Positions 51,392 through 58,506 of a stretch of 58,506 nt of DNA are shown piece after piece. The notes under the pieces were generated by a model, which saw only the letters and a program-made list of their open reading frames with translations, had not been told where the DNA came from and did not search any database. Origin of the DNA: Actinomycetes bacterium (lineage in GTDB: Bacteria > Actinomycetota > Coriobacteriia > Coriobacteriales > Atopobiaceae). Within the stretch, counting starts at the first letter, position 1, and each line of letters starts with the position of its first letter. The position numbers and the translations under genes were made by a program. Where the stretch lies: the NCBI GenBank assembly GCA_029546925.1, contig JAKPQM010000051.1, positions 1 to 58,506 of the forward strand. The letters run 5' to 3'.

Positions 51392-52096
51392 ATGGGCAGG
51401 TTTGTGAAAATGCTGGCTGCAGGTGCGCTGGCGCTGGCGGTTGTCCTTGTCGGATGCGCAGGCCAGAAACAGGATCCGGAGCCGGCGACCGATCCTGTCG
51501 CAGGCGGCTGGGAAGTTGCGGGCGAGGCCGGCTCGTCGATCTCCGATGATGAGCGCGCCATCTTCGAGAAGGCAACAGAAAATCTCATGGGCGCCGATTA
51601 CGAACCCGTTGCCGTGATCGCCACGCAGATCGTTGCCGGCACCAACCGCGCGTACCTCTGCAAGGGCACGGTTGTCTCGCCAGACAGCGGGATCGGCTGG
51701 CATGTGATCACCATCTACGAGGATCTCGAGGGCGGCGTCGAGCTGCTCGACATCAAGGAACTTGACATTACCCGGCCGATTCTCCTCGAGGGATCGGCAG
51801 ACGCCGAGATGGTCGGCGCGTGGATGGCGGCGAAGCCCGGATCGGCCGCTCTTCCCACCGAGGTGGACGGGCTGTTCGCGAAAGCTATGGAGGATATCGA
51901 GGGTATGAGCTACAAGCCGATCGCGCTGCTCGGCACCCAGCTTGTCTCGGGCACCAATTACCTCGTGCTCTGCTATGGGGAGCCGGTCGTGCCCAACGCG
52001 CGCGGGGCGCTCTACCTCGTGCAGCTCTATGCCGATCTCGATGGCGGCGCCGAGATCACGAGCATAGGCCAGCTCGATCTGCTCTCATATATATAG
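51392..52096 (+). CDS. Lipoprotein with two cystatin-like domains
   Basis: This 234-residue lipoprotein has a signal peptide with lipobox VLVGC (Cys22) and a Gly-Gly-Trp start of the mature part. It carries two tandem repeats of about 85 residues. Each has an N-terminal helix and a QxVxG loop: ATQIVAGTNRAYLCKG in the first, GTQLVSGTNYLVLCYG in the second. Each ends with an IYEDLEGG / LYADLDGG strand. QxVxG is the inhibitory hairpin of cystatins, so it could inhibit cysteine proteases at the cell surface. That role is an inference. ATG 51392 is spaced correctly from GGAAAGG. Confidence 0.8.
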   Translation: MGRFVKMLAAGALALAVVLVGCAGQKQDPEPATDPVAGGWEVAGEAGSSISDDERAIFEKATENLMGADYEPVAVIATQIVAGTNRAYLCKGTVVSPDSGIGWHVITIYEDLEGGVELLDIKELDITRPILLEGSADAEMVGAWMAAKPGSAALPTEVDGLFAKAMEDIEGMSYKPIALLGTQLVSGTNYLVLCYGEPVVPNARGALYLVQLYADLDGGAEITSIGQLDLLSYI

Positions 52097-52128
52097 AGGT
52101 TGGATGGGCTCCCCATTTTTTACGATTC

Positions 52129-52155
52129 GGCGGCATCTATGAAAAAGATGCCGCC
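52129..52155 (+). terminator. Hairpin after the cystatin-like gene
   Basis: GGCGGCATCT and AGATGCCGCC form a perfect 10-bp stem with loop ATGAAAA, 32 bp after the stop. There is no T-run after it, so it is only a probable terminator. Confidence 0.55.
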
Positions 52156-52186
52156 ACTGCGCTAACCTAGGGAGGGCACCGAATGC

Positions 52187-52217
52187 AAGAGCGCCTCCGC
52201 TTTCGGAGGTGCTTGCG
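52187..52217 (+). promoter_or_regulatory. Leader hairpin upstream of glyA
   Basis: GCAAGAGCGCCTCCG and CGGAGGTGCTTGC form an imperfect stem with two bulges about 55 bp before the glyA start. It could be part of a regulatory leader. No match to a known riboswitch such as the glycine or SAM types was recognised. Confidence 0.35.
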
Positions 52218-52270
52218 CGCCGGGGCTTCCAACGTGGCCGATACAGAATATGCGACGAAAGGATAGCGCT

Positions 52271-53527
52271 GTGCACTTTGACTACCTGCTTGACGCAGAC
52301 CCCGAGCTTGCCTCAGCCATCTCCGACGAGTTGGACCGTCAGCGCGCTTCGATCGAGCTCATCGCCAGCGAGAATTTCGTGAGCCTTGCGGTTATGGAGG
52401 CAACGGGCAGCCCGCTCACCAACAAGTATGCCGAGGGCCTGCCGGGGAAGCGCTACTACGGTGGTTGCTGGGCGGTCGATCACGTCGAGGAGCTCGCCCG
52501 CGAACGCGCCAAGAGGCTTTTCGGCGCCGGCTTCGCCAACGTGCAGCCTCACTCCGGCGCGCAGGCCAACTACGCCGCGCTTGCCGCGCTCGTCAAGCCG
52601 GGCGACACCGTCATGGGCATGGCGCTCTCGAACGGCGGGCACCTCACGCACGGCTCGCCTGCGAACTTCTCGGGCAAGCTCTACAACATCGTGTCATACG
52701 GCCTCAGCCCGGTCACCGAGCGCATCGATTACGACGATGTCGCTGCCTTGGCAGCCGAATGCAAGCCCAAGGTCATCATCGCGGGCGCGTCCGCCTATCC
52801 GCGCATCATCGATTTCGAGCGTTTTGCCCGGATCGCGCATGATAACGATGCCAAGCTCGTGGTCGATATGGCTCACATCGCGGGCCTTGTGGCAACCGGC
52901 GCACATCCCAGCCCCGTGCCGTGCGCCGATGTGGTCACCTCGACAACACACAAGACCCTGCGCGGGGCGCGCGGCGGGCTCATCCTCTGGAACGACGATT
53001 CCCTTACCAGCGCCCTCAATTCCGCCGTCTTCCCCGGGAGCCAGGGCGGTCCGCTCGAGCATGTGATCGCCGGCAAGGCGGTCGCCTTCGGCGAGGCGCT
53101 GCGCCCTGCCTTCTCGACATACATCCAGCAGGTGCTGGTCAACGCCGTGGCCCTGGGCCGCGGCATGGCCTCGAAGGGATTGCGCTTGGTAACGGGCGGC
53201 ACCGATAACCATCTGCTGCTCGTCGATCTCACGCCGGCGGGCGACGTTACCGGCAAGGATGCCGAGAAAGCCCTCGATTCCGTTGGCATCACGGCAAACA
53301 AGAATACCATCCCCGGCGAGAAGCGCTCCCCGTTCGTGACGAGCGGTATCCGCGTGGGCTCTGCCGCTGCCACCACGCGCGGCTTCGGCGAGGATGAGTG
53401 CGAGCGCATCGGCGAGCTTATCGGCGAGGTTGTCACGCACATCGGCGACGATGAGGCGCTCGCGGCTGTTGCCGCAGAGGTCGAGGAGCTGCTCGCCGTG
53501 CACCCGCTCTATCCAGAGCTGGGCTAG
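52271..53527 (+). CDS. glyA: Serine hydroxymethyltransferase
   Basis: This 418-residue PLP enzyme interconverts serine and glycine with tetrahydrofolate, supplying one-carbon units. The features [36 protein letters not shown], the lysine motif [20 protein letters not shown] (PLP Lys in THKT) and [18 protein letters not shown] are classic. GTG 52271 with AAAGGA upstream is preferred. A longer frame from 52250 adds only seven residues. Confidence 0.96.
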   Translation: MHFDYLLDADPELASAISDELDRQRASIELIASENFVSLAVMEATGSPLTNKYAEGLPGKRYYGGCWAVDHVEELARERAKRLFGAGFANVQPHSGAQANYAALAALVKPGDTVMGMALSNGGHLTHGSPANFSGKLYNIVSYGLSPVTERIDYDDVAALAAECKPKVIIAGASAYPRIIDFERFARIAHDNDAKLVVDMAHIAGLVATGAHPSPVPCADVVTSTTHKTLRGARGGLILWNDDSLTSALNSAVFPGSQGGPLEHVIAGKAVAFGEALRPAFSTYIQQVLVNAVALGRGMASKGLRLVTGGTDNHLLLVDLTPAGDVTGKDAEKALDSVGITANKNTIPGEKRSPFVTSGIRVGSAAATTRGFGEDECERIGELIGEVVTHIGDDEALAAVAAEVEELLAVHPLYPELG

Positions 53528-53553
53528 GCTTCTCAGGAAAGAGCCGCATGCCG

Positions 53554-53606
53554 CTTTCCTCCCGAGCAGGGGCTTTCCCGATGGGGGATGCTCCTGCCCG
53601 GGAAAG
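53554..53606. terminator. Hairpin between convergent glyA and the haem membrane protein gene
   Basis: CTTTCCTCCCGAGCAGG pairs imperfectly with CCTGCCCGGGAAAG across a long loop, between two convergent genes. It is probably a shared terminator. Confidence 0.5.
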
Positions 53607-53634
53607 GGTGCGCAAGGCATGCGCACAACCGGTT

Positions 53635-54501
53635 TTACGAGAGGATTCCCTCAGCGTAAGGACGATTGCAGCCGGGAGAGCTGAGAGGGCAGTGGTTATG
53701 GCAAAGCGGGCAATTGCCAACCGGCTCGCTTTCCTGTGCCTCAGGCTCCTCCTCGGTATACGTCTCCTCTGCGCCGGTCTCCTCGACGTGTTCTTCCGCC
53801 TGGGTTCCGCTCTCCTCTTCAACGGCCCGACCCGTTATGGCATCATCCTCGTCGGCGGTATACGCCGTGTCTTCGACGATAGCGCTGCTCTTTCTCGACG
53901 CGTCCTCGCTGGGCTCCACGGCCTCGCCGTCGGAGCGCTCCCCTTCGAGCAGGTCGACGGTCTTGGCGAGTCCGGTGTTGCCGATGGCGAGCATGCCTAT
54001 GGCTGCTGCTGCGCCGACAGCGTATCCGATGGCAGTTCGCCTGCTGGGATCGTAATCCACCCGGAGGCTCTTGGCGATGAGCGACCAGTGCATGGTAAGG
54101 TGGGCGACCGTCAGGACGCACAGGCCGTAAGCGCTTGCCGTGTGGATGGTGGCCCACAAGGCGCTCGTGTTGAGTGCGCCGAGGCCGATTCCCCATCCGT
54201 AAAGCGTGTTGCTGATGACCAGCGAGGAGAACACGAGCAGCGCGCCGTCTGCAACGAGCAGACCCGCCACGAGGGCGAGCCACGCGCGCTTAGGTGCGAG
54301 CGTCTTGGTGTCCGAGGACATGGTGCGGATGGTGCCCGCTATCCATGTACGGGACAAGAACAGGTGGATGCCGATTCCTAGGAAAAGGGCGAGGCCCACC
54401 GCTTCGTGCAGCATGTTTCCGGTGATCGAGTAGAACATCTCGAATACGAGCATGATGGTGAGGACAAGATCGAGTTTCAATCGGCGAGAGAGGCTGGACA
54501 T
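53635..54501 (-). CDS. DUF4405-like haem membrane protein with C-terminal Cys cluster
   Basis: This 288-residue protein has four or five transmembrane segments. Histidines lie in helix 2 (NMLHEAVGLALFLGIGIHLF) and in a later helix (WATIHTASAYGLCVLTVAHL). This pattern fits a b-type haem membrane cytochrome of the DUF4405/ferric-reductase group. A Glu/Ser-rich linker leads to a C-terminal CPLCHNHCPLSSPGC motif (C-x2-C-x3-C-x6-C), which could bind an Fe-S cluster, zinc or haem. ATG 54501 follows AAGGAGACC. An electron-transfer role is likely, partner unknown. Confidence 0.78.
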   Translation of the reverse strand: MSSLSRRLKLDLVLTIMLVFEMFYSITGNMLHEAVGLALFLGIGIHLFLSRTWIAGTIRTMSSDTKTLAPKRAWLALVAGLLVADGALLVFSSLVISNTLYGWGIGLGALNTSALWATIHTASAYGLCVLTVAHLTMHWSLIAKSLRVDYDPSRRTAIGYAVGAAAAIGMLAIGNTGLAKTVDLLEGERSDGEAVEPSEDASRKSSAIVEDTAYTADEDDAITGRAVEEESGTQAEEHVEETGAEETYTEEEPEAQESEPVGNCPLCHNHCPLSSPGCNRPYAEGILS

Positions 54502-54673
54502 AGCTGGTCTCCTTCCATGGTCATACATAATCCGATGCCGTTGCTCGCTTCACGATGGTAGGCGGTGTGCCTAAAGCGAAGCTTAAGGGGTGCGGCACCG
54601 TTGCATCATGCAGGGTCCGCGCCGTTCGGCGCGACCACCCGTGTCCTAAAACACGCGCTGCGTTGTGCAGGGA

Positions 54674-54679
54674 TACAAT
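54674..54679 (+). promoter_or_regulatory. Possible -10 of upp
   Basis: TACAAT sits 40 bp upstream of the upp start, like the hexamers before rplM and prmC. No -35 of note is visible. Confidence 0.35.
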
Positions 54680-54719
54680 GAGAGCGTCAACAGCCGCCCG
54701 AGATGAGGAGCACGTGCCC

Positions 54720-55376
54720 ATGCCCGAGAACGAGTACACCTACGATACCAGCCGCCTTACCGTCGTCGATCACCCGCTTGTCCAACACAAGCTGTCCATC
54801 CTGCGCGATAAGAACACCTCCACCAAGGTCTTCCGCGAGCTGGTCACCGAGCTTGCCATCTTCGAGGGCTACGAGGCCCTGCGCGACCTGCCGCTCGAGG
54901 AGGTCGAGATCGAAACCCCGCTCGAGAAAATGGTCGCACACAAGATCGCGGGCAAGAAGATCGCCATCATCCCTATCCTGCGCGCCGGCCTGGGCATGGT
55001 CGACGGCATCCTCTCGCTCGTACCGTCCGCGCGCGTAGGCCACGTCGGCATGTACCGCGACCACGAGACCCATGAGCCCGTGCAGTACTACTGCAAGTTC
55101 CCGCCATCGGTTTCCGATAGAACCTGCCTCGTCGTCGATCCCATGCTCGCCACAGGCGGTTCGCTCACCGCCGCAGTCAAGTTCCTGCGCGATGCCGGCG
55201 TGAAGGACATCCGCTGCCTCACGCTCGTGAGCTGCCCCGAGGGCGTCAAGACCGTCCTCGACTACGATCCCGACGTGCGCCTCTACACCTGCGTCATCGA
55301 CCGCCAGCTCAACGAGAACGCCTACATCCTTCCCGGTCTCGGGGATGCGGGGGATCGCATCTACGGCACCAAGTAG
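54720..55376 (+). CDS. upp: Uracil phosphoribosyltransferase
   Basis: This 218-residue salvage enzyme converts uracil and PRPP to UMP. The motif [20 protein letters not shown], the PRPP-binding [20 protein letters not shown] and the uracil-binding [20 protein letters not shown] are diagnostic. ATG 54720 is favoured over the in-frame GTG 54714 because GAGGAG at 54705-54710 is spaced correctly for it. Upp often precedes the ATP synthase operon in Gram-positive bacteria, as here. Confidence 0.96.
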   Translation: MPENEYTYDTSRLTVVDHPLVQHKLSILRDKNTSTKVFRELVTELAIFEGYEALRDLPLEEVEIETPLEKMVAHKIAGKKIAIIPILRAGLGMVDGILSLVPSARVGHVGMYRDHETHEPVQYYCKFPPSVSDRTCLVVDPMLATGGSLTAAVKFLRDAGVKDIRCLTLVSCPEGVKTVLDYDPDVRLYTCVIDRQLNENAYILPGLGDAGDRIYGTK

Positions 55377-55417
55377 AAGAGAAACCCACGGTAGACGCAA
55401 ACGCAGCACATATCCTC

Positions 55418-55645
55418 ATGGGTGCCCTCCTCGGCCTCGCCTGCGGGGGCGCCTTCGCGTTCGCGCTGCATCGGGAAAGCATGCGGGTTGGCTTCGCAGC
55501 TATCATCATCACGTTTGCCCTTATCAGCGCCGGCCTGCTCGCCATGCGCGTCTTCGCGCATGGCCGGATGCTCGGCTTTGGGGCAGCTGCCGTGCTGGTA
55601 TTCCTCGTCACCGTCGTTGCAGCGTCGTTTGCAAAGAAGACCTGA
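55418..55645 (+). CDS. Small membrane protein, AtpI-like, upstream of atpB
   Basis: This 75-residue protein has three hydrophobic segments (LGLACGGAFAFALH, VGFAAIIITFALISAGLLAM and MLGFGAAAVLVFLVTVVAAS). Its place before atpB suggests AtpI, which helps assemble the c-ring or import magnesium. The start is uncertain because no ribosome-binding site precedes ATG 55418 and the frame is open upstream into upp. A longer N-terminus with a non-standard start is possible. Confidence 0.6.
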   Translation: MGALLGLACGGAFAFALHRESMRVGFAAIIITFALISAGLLAMRVFAHGRMLGFGAAAVLVFLVTVVAASFAKKT

Positions 55646-55806
55646 GAGATACAAGACCGCGCTGCGGCGATAAGGCCGGGATATGCGCTCTGCAAACTAT
55701 GCGGGACAGCAATCCCTTCCGCCCGACTTAGCCAGAACAAGCGGGGAGCACATCTGGAGGAAGCCTTATAATAAGCGCATGCGCATCGGGCGTTCCGATA
55801 TGGTCG

Positions 55807-55872
55807 ATGGTCGCTATCCATTGCCCGCAATGTGGCGCAAAGGTGCTTTCACTGCAAAAGGAGCATCTTTGA
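55807..55872 (+). CDS. Possible 21-residue zinc-ribbon micro-ORF
   Basis: ATG 55807 would encode MVAIHCPQCGAKVLSLQKEH and one more Leu. It contains a CPQCGAK knuckle like those of zinc ribbons, but there is no second knuckle and no ribosome-binding site. It may be a relic or chance. Confidence 0.2.
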   Translation: MVAIHCPQCGAKVLSLQKEHL

Positions 55873-55935
55873 CCACCGGGGAGGACTAGACTTCCCCATG
55901 ACGAATTCGTTGGTCCAGACGCGAAGGGATACGCA

Positions 55936-56748
55936 ATGGGCGAGGCGTTCGAACGGGTTTCGGAGGAGATGGGCGAGCTCATCGAGACCTTCTATCCCCA
56001 TGCAGCCGTAGGAAGCACCCAATCGGTCGGCCTCACGCAGTATCTGTTCTGGATGCTCGTCGCGTGCGCGCTCCTGCTTGCGGTGCTTCTCGCCTATAAG
56101 GCCAAGCGCGAGAAGCAGGGCCTCGTGGGTCGCGGCTTTTTCGTGAATGCGGTCGAGTACCTGCTTGACTTCATCAAGAACGACATCTGCATCGCGAATC
56201 TAGGCGATTCGTGGAAGAAGCATTTCCCGTTCCTTGCGACGGTCTTCTTCTTCGTGCTCTTCGGCAACTACATCGGCATGCTGCCCACCCTGAAGCCCGG
56301 CACGGGCTCCACGGGCACGACCGGTGCCGTTGCCTTGGCGTCCTTCGTCTACTTCATCTTCCGCGGCGTCCAGACCAAAGGAGGTTGGGGCTACATCAAG
56401 AGCCTCGCACCTGCGGGTCTCATGCCCCCCATCGCCGCGCTCGTGTGGGTCATCGAGGTCTTCTCGACCTTCCTGCGCCTCATCACGCTGGCCGTCCGGC
56501 TCTTCTGCAACATGTTCGCGGGCCATGTGGTCATGGGCACCTTCGCGCTCATGTGCACGGTCTTCATCCAGCCGCTCCTGCAGGGCTTCTCGGCATCCGC
56601 GCTTGCCACGGGCGGCATGTCCATCCTCTGGATGGTGCTGCTTACGATCATCTACGCGGTCGAGCTTTTGATCGCCTTCCTTCAGGCGTACATCTTCACC
56701 CTGCTCTCGGCGGTCTACATCCAGCTTGCCGAGGCTGATGAGCACTGA
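55936..56748 (+). CDS. atpB: ATP synthase subunit a
   Basis: This 270-residue membrane stator subunit carries the proton half-channels. The conserved arginine sits in LITLAVRLFCNMFAGHVVMG, and the NYIGMLPTLKPGTGSTGTTG and AYIFTLLSAVYIQLAEADEH segments are typical. ATG 55936 follows GAAGGGATACGCA. It is the first clear gene of the atp operon. Confidence 0.96.
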   Translation: MGEAFERVSEEMGELIETFYPHAAVGSTQSVGLTQYLFWMLVACALLLAVLLAYKAKREKQGLVGRGFFVNAVEYLLDFIKNDICIANLGDSWKKHFPFLATVFFFVLFGNYIGMLPTLKPGTGSTGTTGAVALASFVYFIFRGVQTKGGWGYIKSLAPAGLMPPIAALVWVIEVFSTFLRLITLAVRLFCNMFAGHVVMGTFALMCTVFIQPLLQGFSASALATGGMSILWMVLLTIIYAVELLIAFLQAYIFTLLSAVYIQLAEADEH

Positions 56749-56835
56749 AGCGGTATCGACGCGCAGCCGGCGCGTCTGCATAGATCGGGCATCGAGGTTG
56801 CCGAGGCGGGCTCGGCGACGGTTAGAGGAGGAACA

Positions 56836-57024
56836 GTGAACGTCATCGGTTATGGTATCTGCGTGGTCGGAGCAGCCCTCGGCATCGGTATCGCGGCAAA
56901 CGCCGTTGCCAACTCCATGGCTCGCCAGCCTGAAGTGCAGGGGCGCCTGTTCACCGTCTTCATCTTGGCATCCGCATTCATCGAGGCTCTCTGCCTGATC
57001 GGCTTCGTCGTCTCCATCATGTAG
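56836..57024 (+). CDS. atpE: ATP synthase subunit c
   Basis: This 62-residue hairpin subunit forms the rotor ring. The loop ARQPEV and the ion-binding glutamate (Glu50 in FIEALCLIGFV) are visible. The ES pair of sodium-type rings is absent, so proton coupling is more likely. GTG 56836 follows AGAGGAGGAACA. At 62 residues it is at the short end for c subunits, with a trimmed N-terminus. Confidence 0.94.
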   Translation: MNVIGYGICVVGAALGIGIAANAVANSMARQPEVQGRLFTVFILASAFIEALCLIGFVVSIM

Positions 57025-57062
57025 CGCAGCCGCCTCAAGCTTTTATCTGCAAGGGAGATCGA

Positions 57063-57674
57063 ATGAACATGCATAGTATTAAGAATCTGCAGCGAGCTGG
57101 GCTTGCCGCGATCGGCATGATGGCGGCCTGTCCCACCGTTGCATGCGCCGAGGAGGCTTCGGGAGGTATCAAGCTTCTGCTCCCCGCGCCCGCAGAGTTC
57201 TTCCCCGCGCTCATCTCATTCATCATCATCTTCGTCATCCTCTCCAAGACGGCGTGGCCCATGGTGCTCAAGATGATGGAGGATCGCGAGAACAAGATCG
57301 CGGCCGATATCGCCGAGGCAGCAGATCTCAGGGCTGCCGCGGCCGCCGAGAAGGGCGCGGCCGAGGCTGAGGTTGCCAAGGCAAAGCGCGAGGCCGCAGA
57401 CATCATCGCCGCCGCGAAGCGCAAAGCCGAGAAGGAGCGTTCCCGGATTCTCGCAGTTGCCCAGAAGGATGCGGCCGAGACCATCGGGCGCGGTAAGGAT
57501 GTCGTCGAATTCGAGCGCAAACGCGCTATGGAGGAGCTTTCCAAGTCCGTCGTCGATCTTTCCGTCGAGATCGCCGGCAGGATCATCGGCAACGACCTTA
57601 CCGATGCGGAGCACCGCGCGCTCGCTGAGAAATACCTCCAGGAAGTAGGGGGTTCCGATGCAGGCCAGTCGTAG
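57063..57674 (+). CDS. atpF: ATP synthase subunit b
   Basis: This 203-residue peripheral stalk subunit has an unusual N-terminal signal-like stretch (residues 1-30, ending in a GMMAACPTVACA region). One membrane helix follows (about 48-65), then a long Ala/Glu/Lys-rich coiled coil. The AAC could be a lipobox, which would make this a lipoprotein-like b subunit as described in some actinobacteria. Its end overlaps atpH by 17 bp. Confidence 0.93.
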   Translation: MNMHSIKNLQRAGLAAIGMMAACPTVACAEEASGGIKLLLPAPAEFFPALISFIIIFVILSKTAWPMVLKMMEDRENKIAADIAEAADLRAAAAAEKGAAEAEVAKAKREAADIIAAAKRKAEKERSRILAVAQKDAAETIGRGKDVVEFERKRAMEELSKSVVDLSVEIAGRIIGNDLTDAEHRALAEKYLQEVGGSDAGQS

Positions 57675-58125
57675 CGAGAGACGAAAGATCGAGCAGTATT
57701 CCCGTGCCCTGCTCGATGCTGCGAAGTCCGAGGGACGCGCCAATGCCGATCTCGTCCAGCTGAGGCATGCGGTCAAGTTCTCGCCCGAGGTGCTCGAGGT
57801 CTTGGCCTCGCTCCAAGCCGAGGACGACCCGCAGCTCGTCTCCAAGGTATACGAGCAGATCCAGTCCCTTGTCGCTGCGGACGACTCCACGGTCATGGTC
57901 ACGGTGACCACTGCCGTCGAGATGGACGATGGCCTTCGCGAGAAGGTGCTCATGAAGGCCCGGGAGCTCTTCGATGCCGCTATCTACCTGGTCGAGCGCG
58001 TCGATCCCGGCATCTTGGGCGGCATCATCCTCGAGGCTCGGGGCCAGCGCTACGATGCAAGCGTGCATGCCCACCTCGCCAACATCCACAAGAGCCTCGC
58101 TTCGGCATCCATACTGGAGGCGTAA
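57658..58125 (+). CDS. atpH: ATP synthase subunit delta
   Basis: This 155-residue delta/OSCP subunit links the stator stalk to F1. The N-terminus (EQYSRALLDAAKSEGRANAD) and the C-terminal VDPGILGGIILEARGQRYDA motif are diagnostic. It is slightly shorter than typical (about 175-180) and starts inside atpF, so translation is coupled. atpA follows after 4 bp. Confidence 0.92.
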   Translation: MQASRSERRKIEQYSRALLDAAKSEGRANADLVQLRHAVKFSPEVLEVLASLQAEDDPQLVSKVYEQIQSLVAADDSTVMVTVTTAVEMDDGLREKVLMKARELFDAAIYLVERVDPGILGGIILEARGQRYDASVHAHLANIHKSLASASILEA

Positions 58126-58129
58126 CGCA

Positions 58130-58506
58130 ATGGCGAAACCTTTCAGCGCCGCAGCCATCATGGGTGCCCTGCGCTCCCAGCTCGCCTCTGTTGAAGCCAC
58201 GGTCGACCGTCACGAGTCGGCGACAGTCGTCGAGGTCGGCGACGGCATCGCGCATGTTGGCGGTTTGCGCTCCGCCATGGCCGGCGAGCTTCTCCAGTTC
58301 ACCAGCTCAACCACGGGCAAGACCGTCTACGGCCTTGCCCAGAACCTCGACGTTGACGAGATCGGCGCCGTCCTCTTCGGCGACATCGACGCTATCAAGG
58401 AGGGTGACCTCTGCACGTCGACCGGCCGCATCATGGACATCCCCGTCGGTCGTGGCATGCTCGGTCGCGTGGTGAACCCGCTTGGACAGCCCATCGACGG
58501 CCTCGG
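58130..58506 (+). CDS. atpA: ATP synthase subunit alpha (partial, cut by window end)
   Basis: Only about 125 residues are present. They start MAKPFSAAAIMGALRSQLAS and include VVEVGDGIAHVGGLRSAMAG, the N-terminal beta-barrel of the alpha subunit, and RGMLGRVVNPLGQPIDGL just before the Walker A region. The frame is open to the end of the window, so the gene continues beyond 58506. Confidence 0.96.
   Translation, partial: MAKPFSAAAIMGALRSQLASVEATVDRHESATVVEVGDGIAHVGGLRSAMAGELLQFTSSTTGKTVYGLAQNLDVDEIGAVLFGDIDAIKEGDLCTSTGRIMDIPVGRGMLGRVVNPLGQPIDGL

Overview
The window looks like chromosomal DNA of a gut actinobacterium of the class Coriobacteriia, most like Collinsella. The reasons are high GC, several mannose-family PTS operons, a membrane-anchored LuxR regulator of the type common in that class, and 29-nt interspersed repeats containing the GGGGACGGTCCTTC core. 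The genus is inferred from protein style and gene content; no database search was run.

Layout. (1) 1-8766: an amino-sugar locus of the Aga type. A class II aldolase and a PfkB-family kinase lie on the minus strand. Divergent from them are a mannose-family PTS (EIIA, a YajC-like protein, EIIB, EIIC, EIID), a HutC-type GntR regulator, an AgaS-like SIS protein and an AgaA/NagA deacetylase. Together they could import N-acetylgalactosamine as the 6-phosphate and convert it through tagatose phosphates to triose phosphates. (2) 8767-9271: a scar with a TetR remnant and a second copy of a sorC gene tail plus terminator. (3) 9272-12013: a DMT permease and a fused HTH / nucleotidyltransferase / choline-kinase-like protein, resembling a lic-type phosphocholine locus. 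(4) 12588-17087: a second mannose-family PTS (EIIB, C, D only), an iron alcohol dehydrogenase and a SorC regulator. (5) 17299-27726: an alpha-glucan island with two cytoplasmic GH13 enzymes, a LacI regulator with tandem operators, a binding protein, two permeases, a GH77 glucanotransferase and the ABC ATPase.

(6) 27995-34382: an HTH membrane protein, tmRNA (ssrA) and a GGQ-domain rescue-factor-like protein, then an acyl-CoA ligase with indolepyruvate ferredoxin oxidoreductase (iorAB). (7) 34592-43348: mostly accessory genes. These are a Tat-exported amidohydrolase, a membrane LuxR regulator, a relic of a metal-binding lipoprotein gene, a DUF4143 ATPase, a bicupin with a Crp/Fnr regulator, a phosphodiesterase with a GNAT acetyltransferase, an AbrB/RelE-type toxin-antitoxin pair and a patatin.

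(8) 43458-58506: mainly core genes, namely rplM-rpsI, serS, prfA-prmC-sua5, glyA, upp and the ATP synthase operon (atpB, E, F, H and the start of atpA). Between them lie a two-domain cystatin-like lipoprotein, a DUF4405-like haem membrane protein with a cysteine cluster, and several small or unknown proteins.

The points I would follow up first are the cystatin-like lipoprotein, the HTH-fused LicCA protein with its permease, the YajC-like subunit inside the PTS operon, the relic and scar sequences, and the palindromic operators beside serS and the 46325 gene.
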